Positions 9,589 through 20,000 of a stretch of DNA of 64,000 nucleotides are shown in pieces. The DNA comes from Caprella mutica (lineage: Eukaryota > Arthropoda > Malacostraca > Amphipoda > Caprellidae), in the NCBI GenBank assembly GCA_947561585.1, contig CANNZV010002491.1, positions 62,001 to 126,000 of the forward strand, given 5' to 3'. A program made the translations under genes and the position numbers. How positions within the stretch are numbered: position 1 is the stretch's first letter; each line of letters starts with the position of its first letter. The notes beneath the pieces are model-generated. The model had not been told where the DNA came from, did no database searches, and saw nothing but the letters and a program-made list of their open reading frames with translations.

Positions 9589-12500
9589 ATGTTCGGAAAC
9601 CTACGTATTTTGTGTAAGATATTTCTCTTAATTTACTCCTTCACCGTATCTTCGGCTACGCTTTGGTACTTCAATAAGTGCATTGACATGACGACTCTAA
9701 CAGGTCAAATTATCTACCAGGATATTTCAGCAATTCGATGTGGTAAAATGGCGGATCAAAAAGGTGCGTAAATTATAGTTATAGTTGCATTAAACTATTC
9801 AAGATTTTTCTCAATTCACGAGACCATTCGTATTTATATATTTTTTGTGGGTACCTATAAATGAAAAAGAATTTGAATGATACAATATTTGAAATCTTAT
9901 TCATTATTTAAGAAGTAAATTCTGTTAATATATCACTACTTACAATTTCAAAATTACAATTAATGAACTTAATGGTAAAGTCAACTATTATGAACAAGTT
10001 CAAAACATGTAATCGATTTAAAACCTGTAAATGATTCTACTTTTGAATTCCATGCAAACTTTAATTGAGTGTTTCAATTCAACAGGACTGAATGCGTTTT
10101 GTTCAGCGAAAACTTCAAGTGAGTGCATCGTGGGTAACATTCTGGTTGACACCATCACATTTGCCGCCTCTAATTCAAATTGGAGTTGTTACAGACGAAA
10201 TGTCACAATGGCTGAAATAGGTGAGTACGTCGTGCACGGAGACTTGGTCGAATGCATAGAGTTATAATGTACCCTAGAGAGAGGTAGTGTTGCAGCAATT
10301 GCAGGATGGTGAGAGCAAGGTGTAAAACCTTATTTTGTTTCAGTTATATCATTACTCCATGCAACTGACGCCAGATTGTCAATCACGTGACCTCAAAATA
10401 AGAAATTAACCGTCCTGCAAGACGCGATATGATTTTGGCCACTGGCTCAACACTTGGTCGAATGAAACTTGGCCGAAAGTTGATTTGGCGTAAATTTGAC
10501 AGAACGGACATTTGGCTTGAAGACTATTCTATTTGAAGTGAATCCATATTACCAATTACAGCCTCTGTTTAATTTAATTACAATTTTTATTTCCATCGAA
10601 TTTAAAGTTATTTTATAGAAAAGAAAATTAATTTTAATGTGTACAGAATGCGTATCCATATTACGAACTGCAAGCATATAATGCTCAACAATTCGAATTC
10701 TCTCCTAATCATGGATCTCATCGAAAATATAAGGGGTGGAAAAATGCTTCTCTTCATACTTTTGAACTTGTTATCATTGGTTATTATATTGTTTAAAGTA
10801 ATTATTTTTATTATATTGAATAATATTACTATCCATTTTTTTCAAAATAAAGATATTTCGGCCAAATGTCTTTCGAACAATTTCATTCGGCCAAGAGTCT
10901 GACAACCGAGTACCTAGGTATAAGGGTGGCAGACCAAACTTTTCTGAGGACAAAAAGTTACAAGAACTGTGTCTACCTAGTTGCCAAAATAGCCACCTAG
11001 TTGGCTGCCTATGGGCTTAATCGATTAAATATAATTTAATTCTTTTTCTTTTAGTTTTGTTCTTTTGAGTCATAGTAAATATTATATAAATTTATATAAA
11101 TTATATTTATTATATAAATGCGGGAAGGTCATATTTTCATCGGAATTTATTTATTTATTTATTTATTCATTATCATCTTTTTATTCGCTTAACTGAAAAA
11201 GTATTGAACTAAATTGCCTGAAATTTTGTAAACGATTGGTCCATGTCCAGTGACCTGCTGCAAGAATTTTGGGAGCGATCCGGTCAAAGGTCAAGGTCAT
11301 GGTCATTTATAACTCAAAAAGTTTTGAACCATATAGCATGAAACTTGGTGGGAAGATTGGTCAATATACAGGAACTATTTTGTTAGATTTTGAGAGCGAT
11401 CGGGTCAAAGGTCAAAGATCAAGGTCAAGGCCATTTGTAACTTAATAACTCCAAAAGAATTCAACCAAATTGTCTGAAATTTGATGGGACGATTGGTCAA
11501 TGTCCAGGAACAATCTGGTGGAATTTTGGAAGCGATCCGGTCAAAGGTCAAGATCAAGGTCTTTTATAACTTGATAACTCAAAAAGTATTGTACTATATT
11601 GCATGAAACTTGGTGGGACGATTGGTCATTATCTAGTTAGCAATTTCTCAAATTTTGGGAGAGAACGGGGCAAAGCGGAGGCGAAGGTATGCGCTCTACC
11701 GAGTGCACATAATCTAGTTTTAACATGTGATCGACCAATAAACTTATTTTTCTTAAATTACTGAACATAATTTTTATACTGATGTCAATTACTTCTTTCT
11801 TATGTAAATCACTAAATATTGGTTCTAGTAAAATTCGGGCTCGGAAAATTAGGTCTCATTTCATTATGATTTTATTAAGAGGTTTTCAGTAGGTTTAGCA
11901 TATGCAGAATTGCCAACCATACAATAACATTAAATAGCGGAGGTAACACAGAAATGGATCGAGAAAATGCTAAAATAGTAGAGTATTCATAATGAAGGGT
12001 GAATCCAATACAATGAAATGAGAATCTCAAAATAATGTTAAGAGAAAAAATAATCATTCCTAGAAAAATTTAATCAAATTTGTGGTGTGAATTTTAATTG
12101 AGTTTTGGATGAATTGGATCAATTCATATATATAATTTTTTCAAAGATGTATTATATAATGGCAAACTATACCGGTTAAATATTACTATAAATATAATTA
12201 ATGCATATAAAATTTAGTAATTAGATAATTCGTTAATTAAAGAAATTACCGCATGTTTTTATATATATTAGACCGGAACTCTTTAAGATATATGAATAAA
12301 TTTTCAACCAGAAATTATATTTCTAATTCAAATTATATATAAAGAACATTTTATGTAAATCTATTTGGAACCTTGAGATCTTTTTCTCTCTTAGTTAAAA
12401 TTTATTTCTTTAAATGATTTTAGCAACTGGCAATATATTTGATTTAAGTTTATCAGATTTATAAACTGTTCAATCGTCTATTTATTTTCGAAAGAGTTAA

Positions 12501-13467
12501 ACTTATAATCATATTTAAATACATTACAGGCTGCTACAATGGTACTACTTCTGAAATGGTACCTTATGGAACAAGGCGCCTGTATTCGGTCTGTCCAATG
12601 GTTGCAGTCTGCACCCAATATGGATGGCGCAGTTATGAGAGTTCAGAATCCGGTAAAAAATTACTAAAGCTGTAAACCAACAAAGTAATACTGTACATAA
12701 TCCGACCAAATTCGAGAAATCGATTATTAGAAAATATTGTGGTATAGGTAAAATATATGCAATTTTTTCTTAAAAGTCAAATCATTAAGATTTTGTTAAA
12801 TATAACATTTTCTCCAAATTGAATTTTTCTCACATTGTCCAATTGTTTTCTAGCAGTGTCAGTGAAAACTTACTCCGAGTGTCCTTCTGACTTCTCCGAC
12901 ACTAACAGTCTTGGTTGTATCTATTTAGATACGGTATACAGGAAATTTTGTGACGCATGGGAATATTGTACTCAGAAAGGTGGCGATTTGTTCTCTGCAA
13001 AAGAACCCTCTGAGATTGGACAACTGATGGAAGGATTTCCCAGTGCAAGTGTGTAATAAGCATAAAATAGGTTTTAACCTACAATATATTATCAGATTGA
13101 ATCCAAATTTATTTCTGAAAAACCTGATGTGGTATCTCCGACGATATTGCATCGTTTTCTGGTAGATAGTTCATTACCAGTCATCTATCTGTCACACCAT
13201 AATATTGACGCAGGCTGAAATTTAATTTTTTTTTCATCAGTTTATAAATTATACTTCTAATTCTGAATCACAGGCGCAGACTTTGTTGGAGCCATCAAGG
13301 AGGGTCACTGGTTTTGGATCAACTCATGGCGACCCGTGAGTTCAGAGGAATGGCGTTCTGGTGCACCTGAAACTACCTTTCGATATGTTGGTTCTCTAGA
13401 GTCGCCAAAATACTTATATGACACTGCCATTAACCGTAAATCTGTGTGTCAGATTATCATAAATTGA
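9589..13467 (+). CDS. Secreted C-type lectin-like protein, copy 1 (five exons, 272 aa)
   Basis: Exons I infer: 9589-9763, 10086-10220, 12530-12652, 12857-13048, 13274-13467. All introns are GT-AG and all four are phase 1. The joined frame has no stop and gives 272 residues. Residues 1-23 are a hydrophobic signal peptide (MFGNLRILCKIFLLIYSF...). Residues 24-144 hold a cysteine-containing region without a clear match (a PAN/apple-like fold is one guess) that includes CPMVAVCTQYGW in exon 3. Residues about 152-270 form a C-type lectin-like domain: ECP, GCIY, then A/W...C...GGDL (CDAWEYCTQKGGDL), FVGA, FWINSW and the final VCQI. The calcium/sugar motif EPN or QPD is absent (GAPETTFR instead), and the third canonical cysteine of the WND-C region is missing (LYDTAINRK). 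So calcium-dependent sugar binding is doubtful. It is the first of three tandem copies, and its exon 1 is 171/175 identical to copy 2. Intron 2 carries a foldback insertion right after its donor. Likely extracellular; an immune or mucus role would be a guess. Confidence 0.82.
10232..10907. mobile_element. Foldback-like element FB-B inserted 11 bp after a splice donor
   Basis: The left arm (10240-10255 and 10452-10515) and the right arm (10855-10907, inverted) are built from units such as 'ttggccgaatgaaac'. The flanks are GAGTACGTC (10223-10231) and GAGTACCTA (10908-10916), 7 of 9 identical. Copy 2 of the gene has one uninterrupted 'gtgagtacctag' at 21257-21268, which is the empty site. The donor GTGAGT of exon 2 was kept. 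The left arm is split by a dispersed repeat at 10262-10440. No transposase. Confidence 0.65.
10262..10440 (+). repeat. Dispersed 175-bp repeat, copy 1 of 2
   Basis: About 175 bp that recurs in reverse complement at 53229-53400. Shared blocks include 'gtaaaaccttattttgttt', 'aactgacgccagattg' and 'caagacgcgat'. It has no obvious terminal repeats or poly(A), so SINE and MITE are both possible. It splits the left arm of FB-B, so it arrived later. Confidence 0.7.
11188..11722 (+). repeat. Dispersed repeat with four ~120-bp internal copies and AGGTCA motifs
   Basis: Four diverged direct copies (starting near 11190, 11311, 11440 and 11575), each with 'aaaaagtattgaac', 'gaaacttggtgggacgat', 'ttttgggagcgatccgg' and 'tcaaaggtcaaggtca'. 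It ends in the tail 'ggtatgcgctctaccgagtg' (11686-11705). I recognise this combination as a common dispersed repeat in mollusc and other invertebrate genomes, possibly a 3' fragment of a retroelement. It lies in intron 2 of gene copy 1. TCAAGGTCA, the ERR/NR5-type nuclear receptor site, is present at least twice (near 11290 and 11420). Confidence 0.6.
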
Positions 13468-14390
13468 ACATCAAAGACGATCATTCCCACACTTTTGGTT
13501 GATAATCTTAAAATACTAATAGAGGAAAGAAAGAAATAATTGTATAAGAGACCGAGTACAATTTCTTTGTTTACACAACGCATCTTTACATTATCAGTTC
13601 ATAACGGGTTTAGTGTCTAATACGTTCGTTTTGTGTTTATTATTTGAGTATTGAACAAGTCGTCAAGCTTAATATTCATTTATACACATTATAAAACAAC
13701 TTCGACTAATGTTTGTGAAATATGTAGAATTTGCATCCCAACATTTATGATTATTGAACTGCTATTACCCACCTAATTCTCTGACAATTTCACTCGGTCG
13801 TATTGGATTGCATATTAATTAATAATACTTTTCACCTGTGAAAGAATTTTTTTTAAAATAAAGGTGATGTGTTAATGATATGGAGAATGAAATGTAAATG
13901 TAATGAATATTGAACATACATATAAGTTGATTTAACATTCACTTAATTTATTGTATTATTGAGAATTATATTATTGTGAGAATATCTAATTAGCTAGTAA
14001 TCACAAAATGTATATTGAGTTTAACGTTTGCTTCGGAACCAAAGGCTATATTGCTGACGTCAATATGAAATGAAAAACAAGAGACTTTAAACGTAACTTA
14101 ACATGTTTTTAAATGTACTTGACTTGGTAAATAAATAAAAATGATAATTATAAAATCCTTATGTGTACTGAAGTTTGGTTTACTGAGTATTTAATAAAGT
14201 GGCTTTGTTGAAATATCATTATACTTTGAATATTAATTAAGTAATCCAATATCTATGTAGTTATTACTGTAAAAATGAATGTCCGATTAATCCCTTAACG
14301 AAGGGCTAACGCCATTTTTTATGAACTAAAATGTATTCATACCTAAATGATATTTCAGAAAAGTTAAGAAAATACATATATTGCCAATAA
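13468..14390. other. 3' flank of lectin-like copy 1
   Basis: Probable 3' UTR and intergenic DNA. At 14028-14060 there is a short reverse-strand remnant of a dispersed repeat (TTCGGAACCAAAGGC ... GCTGACGTCA) whose longer copies are at 17925-18101 and 26045-26225. No gene seen. Confidence 0.45.
13857..13862 (+). terminator. Candidate polyadenylation signal, copy 1
   Basis: AATAAA followed by GGTG, 390 bp after the stop codon. The same AATAAAGGT string lies about 510 bp after the stop of copy 2 (23331). Conservation of the extended string is the only support. Confidence 0.3.
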
Positions 14391-14399
14391 GTGACTGAC

Positions 14400-15059
14400 A
14401 GTTTTCCGCCTGGCAGTTTTCCACCTGGCAGTTTTCCGCTTCGGCAGTTTTCTGCCTGGCATTATTCCGGACACCATGTGACACCTCAATAGGTGAAATA
14501 ACTCAAATTTATGGCAGAGTTTTAATAAATCTACAAAAATGTTCGAGTTTTATGATAAAATAACATGAATAGTAGTGATTCACAACATGATTCCAAGTCA
14601 CATGTTACATAAGAGATGACAAATACGGTCTAAAAAAAGATTATGCAGAATGAGTAATAATTAAAATCATTTATATTTAGAATGATTAATGATCAATTAC
14701 TAAAATGAAACATGAATTGTTAGGTGCAGCTCCACTTCATGAATAACTGACTTTTATACATACAATCGAAAACTGTGCAATTTTATAATTCGAGCAATTT
14801 TGTTCATTCGAGCAATTTGATAATTCGAGCAATTGTTCATTCGAGCAATTGTTCATTCGAGCAATTGTTCATTCAAGCAATTGTTCGTTCGAGCAATTGT
14901 TTTTCGAGCAATTGTCTTTCGAGTAATTGTTCTTTCGAACAATTGTTCATTCGAGCAATTGTTTTTCGAGCAATTGTTTTCGAGCAATTGTTTTTCGAGC
15001 AATTTTTTTCGAGCAATTGTTAGTTCGAGTAATTGTTTTCGAGCAATTTACCTAGAACC
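14400..15059. mobile_element. Foldback-like element FB2, relative of FB1 with a different left arm
   Basis: The middle 14480-14760 is about 90% similar, by eye, to the middle of FB1. The right arm (14785-15059) has the same 'ttcgagcaattgttc' units and the same end, AATTTACCTAGAACC. The left arm is not the FB1 unit. It is four copies of 'ggcagttttccgcct' (14400-14465), joined to the shared middle at 'cacctcaatagg'. Possible flanks GTGACTGAC/GTGATCAGC match only 5 of 9, so the left boundary is uncertain. Confidence 0.65.
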
Positions 15060-16203
15060 GTGATCAGCGTACATTTGTATCATCATTTAATGGAGTCGTG
15101 GGTCAAAATATAATTTATAGATAATCGTATTGTATATGAATTTCTCCTCCATGTGTTTATAATAATAGTCTATATTTTCAATTCCATTACATTATATGCT
15201 AAATTCGAACCTAGAAAATTCGTCACATTTTAGTTTCTTCTTCAATAATTTACATTGTACTCTTTCAATTAATGTTATTTTCCATTAAAATAAGAAAAAG
15301 TGGGTTCGTGTGTTTGTTTGTTCTGTTTTTTTTTTCTATATTGAAAGTACATGAAATTTAGAGAAAAATTGTAACCAAAATGTAAAATATGGCAAGGAGT
15401 TGACTAATCACCCACATAAATATTTTCTTGAGGAATAATTCTTTTTTAATTAACAATCAATTTTCATAGCAATTGGTATTGATAGATCATTTCGGGATTA
15501 TAATTTTTTAAATCGTATTCATTTTATCTTAATATATTTATCACAAATAATTTGATGATTCAAATATAGTCCGTCCGTCATGGTAAAATTTATATTCTTT
15601 TTATTAAACATTAAAGGAATGACAACGTGTTCTTTAATATATAACTTTTATTTGGGCATGCATGAAAGTTGTACCGTGAATATTATTGTACTAACTTTTG
15701 CAATATTCATTATACAGTTGAATGATTGGTTAAAGAAGTTATAGAATGGTAACATCCATCTTTATTATATCAACACACGAGAAAATAATAGATCGAATTA
15801 TATTAACAGAATTAATATTTCGAACTGATATATAATTTACAAAATATTTCATTTGATCCTATTTAAAACAAGGATATTTGTTTCAACTTCCTACGTTATT
15901 AGAATTTGTTTTTATTATCAATTGTTAATAGATTTAATTTTAATTATATCACATTTGAAGCTATTTAGTCATGCTTATTTTTAGTCAAATAAAATTTAAG
16001 TTTTAGTTTGATTTTGCTTCTAGAATAATTCAATTTTTGGAAGCTATATAAATTTATAATGGAAAAATCACTCCTAGTTTTACCAAATAAGGGTAATTTG
16101 TCTGTTGCATTATGAATAGTGTCGAAGAAAAAGGAAAACGTATCACCTACATAGGAATTAAATTGACCAAACTATTGGTATATATAGTCTTCATTTTTTT
16201 AAG
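15060..16203. other. AT-rich stretch, no gene seen
   Basis: Over 1.1 kb of A/T-rich sequence without an open frame, array or inverted repeat that I can support. Confidence 0.5.
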
Positions 16204-16667
16204 TTAACCTTTTCAGTAATGGTATAACCTCTGATTTTTTTCTAGTTTTTATAGTTGAACTACGTTACTTTTGTTATAAATAGACTATAAACACAAAAAA
16301 ACATTTGCTGATTCAGAATTTTTTTATACGAGGTAAAAAACAGTGGTTAGTCAAACTAACCACCATAACATAATTACATAATTCAGACTAACTACAAAAC
16401 ATTTTTTGGAGTTTTTATGGTTGCATTACGTTACTGCGGTTGTAAGTAAACTAAAAACAAAAAATTGTAACATTTTGCAAAAAAAAAATGGCAACCACCA
16501 TGACATAACTTTACTTTAATGCCAGAAGCAATAGTTCACACTCCCTCTTTGATACTCTGTGTTCATCTGAATGGTAACTGTTTTATTATGTCCTTTATAT
16601 GTACCCCAATGCATCATACTGTTAGGTGGTGGTTAGTCCTAGTAACCACGGTGATGAAAAGGGTTAA
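16204..16667. mobile_element. piggyBac-like MITE with TTAA duplication and internal palindromes
   Basis: TTAA at 16204-16207 and 16664-16667. Ends are CCTTTTCAGTAATGG on the left and CCCTTTTCATCACCG (reverse complement) on the right. Internal palindromes: GTGGTTAGTCAAACTAACCAC (near 16343) and GTGGTTAGTCCTAGTAACCAC (near 16629). It also contains a diverged direct duplication of about 165 bp (16246 versus 16410, sharing 'acgttact'). Non-coding; the 75-codon frame at 16519 has no support. Confidence 0.5.
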
Positions 16668-17096
16668 AATAATTATAAAGTTTTGTTATAGCTTTGGAAA
16701 TAGTTTTGTAAGTTTAAAAAGTGAACTAAAAACTTTTCAGTTATAAATCATTATTGGTTTTAGACTTTCTTTATCTTGAATTAATATTCCATCATTTGTA
16801 ATTCCATTTGACATGTTTTTAATGAAATGATATTGTATAAAAAAGTTATATGTTTAAAACTTACCTAAATGCACCCAAATATACCATGAATATCAGATCT
16901 GTATTATCATTTGTTGAAATTTATTACCCTCATATGATGAGTTTTTTAATTTAACTATTCCGATAGCTATCTGTAATTATAGTTGAACTTTTCAATCACG
17001 GCAACTCACTTGCGTGTTCTGTATTTTATTCTATCAAATTATTAGCAGTTTGACTTCAGTCTGGAAAGGAAGAGAACAAATTCATCTGCTGAAATC

Positions 17097-20000
17097 ATGT
17101 TCGGAAATCTACGTATTTTGTGTAAGATATTTCTCTTAATTTACTCCTTCACCGTATCTTCGGCTACGCTTTGGTACTTCAATAAGTACATTGACATGAC
17201 GACTCTAACAGGTCAAATTATCTACCAGGATATTTCTGCAATTCGATGTGGTAAAATGGCCGATCAAAAAGGTATGTTCATTGTAATAGTAGTTTTATTT
17301 AAATAATTAAGATTAAAGTCAATGCACGAGCCCATAATTATTTATACAATTTTACAATATTTGCGTGGAATACAATACAATTCGGCCCTGCACAATTGAG
17401 CCCGATGACAATTGGGCCAATGACAATTGGACCCAAAAAATATGAGGCCTACAAAAAATAGGACACATTAAAGAAGGGTTACTTCAATTAAAAGATCCTC
17501 TGTTTTAGAGAATTATTTCAATCAATGAGGCCAATGCGTCTTATTCAAATTAGGCTAAATTTGATAGCATCTATTTAATTCTATATATGTTTCAAGATTT
17601 TTATAAATTAAACTCTACTGCAACCATTTACTATCAGACATGCTTATTTTCACTCCAGAAAAATAAATGTACACCGTTAGTTTTGAATGTCAGCTTGTAC
17701 ATACAATATAATCAGCCCAATATAAACATTTGTGTGAAGGTATAAGATCCGTGAAACTTACTATAGAAACGTTTCTATACTTCAGTAAATCATTTACAGC
17801 TGAAACAAAGGTTGAACATGCATTGATTGTTTATATAATTCAAATTGGAAATCAGAGTAAAGAGTTTGCAATCTTTTTCTTCAGCGTCATATTAGTGTTT
17901 CGTAGAATTGTTGTAAACTGTAGATGTCCCATTTGATAACGCTAACAATTGGTAAGTAACTGCATTCACAGACTAGCTATTCTGCATCCATGAGCTTGTC
18001 ACCGAATGTTAGTAGGTTACTTTTTTCGTGAGACCACTTTTATTTCTGACTGCTTCTTCCAGTCATTTGTACTTTATTTCCTTTTGACGTCAGCGACATG
18101 GGCGTCTGATAAATTGGGTCGTGGTCATTTGGGTGTCGGTCATTTGGGTCACGGACCATTTGGGTCACGGACCATTTGGGTCACGGACCATTTGGGTCAC
18201 GGACCATTTGAGTCACGGACCATTTGGGTCGCTGTCATTTGGGTCACTGTTTATAAAAAGGCTGGAGAATTAAAATCATATGGATTTTCAAATTCTTTTC
18301 AATTTAGCACACACTAGGTTTAGTTAGATATATAGATATTAGGTATTAATATGTAGTTTCAAATTAGTTTGGTGTAATCTTTGAAAATAACACTCAATAA
18401 ATAAAATTCAATAATAACTATATATGAACACACTAATTATTGGCATAGACAATATTATTACGGTACACTATTAGAGGAATACAGGATTTAACAGGCTAAT
18501 TTATAGTGAACCAAATTTCATATTAAACATTGGTGTATCATCCATTCATGACAGTATATCTATAAAAGAGTTCACTTAGTGAGGACATTCTTCTGCAGTA
18601 ATTGCAGTTACACCAACTTTGAATCGATATGCATGCAGGCCTCGCTTCAAGTACAACTCACTTTAATAAAAATGGTACTTATTTCGAGTCATGTTTCAAA
18701 ATAAGAACCGTTCGTAGACATAGAAAAGGGAGACAATTTTTTGTGATTAATTCACGGTAACTAATAAAAACATCAAAATTTTAATCCAGATGAGGTTATT
18801 GGAAGCAATTAGTTCAGAAATTCAACATGTCCCAATATAGGGTAAGTTCCGTGTTATCGCACGGTTCTATATTTTCAAACACGTAAAAATCTCTATATAT
18901 TAATCATTATTTAACTTTTATTTCAATTGGTATTCATGATACCAATTTCAATAGCCTAGAGGTTGAATAATAATTATTATATTCACTTTTCGGACGTGTC
19001 CGAAAATGTAGAACGTACCAATAACTTGAAACTTAGTACCCTTCTTCCAAATATATTTCATAGAGCATAAAATTGCTGTTTGTTCAATGTAACACAATAA
19101 TTACAGAATTCTAAGTATCTATTAATTACTCGCCTATACTGAGTGAGAGTTAATTAGCTATGGTTGAATTTTAAAAACTTTAATAAATTCACTACTTTAA
19201 ACTTTCATCACAGTCACAAACACTGTTTGATAATAGGCTTATATAGTCCTCTAACCACAGTTTATAGAATAGTGACTAGGTATAAACTGTGACTCTAATT
19301 CTAAAACAAATTTTCTTTCATTAGAACTCATAGAAAATGAGATATATAATCAAGGAATGACAATTATAAATTTCTTGTTACTTTACCTCGATTTACTTAC
19401 CGTTTCGAAATTAAAACTAAAGCGGGAGATGCCTGTATCTCAAAAACTACTAACGTTATGAGTTTCTTAAGAGCACCATTATGTTTGTATACTTTTTTAA
19501 TAATAGTGAAAAACTAAAAAAAATGCAATCAATATTGATGCAATAGTGATTATAGTATTATTGTAGTATTGAACTATTGATTTTATAGTAATAAATGGAT
19601 GCAGATAATTTTTCACAGATTGTAGTTGGTACCGTTGAGCTAAGTAAGTTAAGCAACCAAGATCGTTAGTATATAACTATTTAATTTTGTAATGCGATTA
19701 AGCATATTAAGACTAAGTTAAAAATTGGTTGAAGCAAGTAAAGATGACGGACCAGGGTCCGTTATCTTTACTAGCTTCAATTCTGGTCCGTTAACTTTAC
19801 TTGGTTAAATTATTAATATTTGACCAATAATTAGGATAAGAATATAATTTTGGAATCATAGATACCACATTAAAGGATTTAAGCAGAAGTTTTTTTTCCA
19901 TTTTTCAAAATGGATCACATTTTTTATCAATTCTTTCAATTAATAAAATATGCAAAATTAATGTATAATCATTAATATTATCATTTATAAGGTTGTATTT

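Noticed and set aside
14391..15068. 9-bp target duplication GTGACTGAC/GTGATCAGC for FB2
   Set aside because: Only 5 of 9 positions match, which is not better than chance searching allows.
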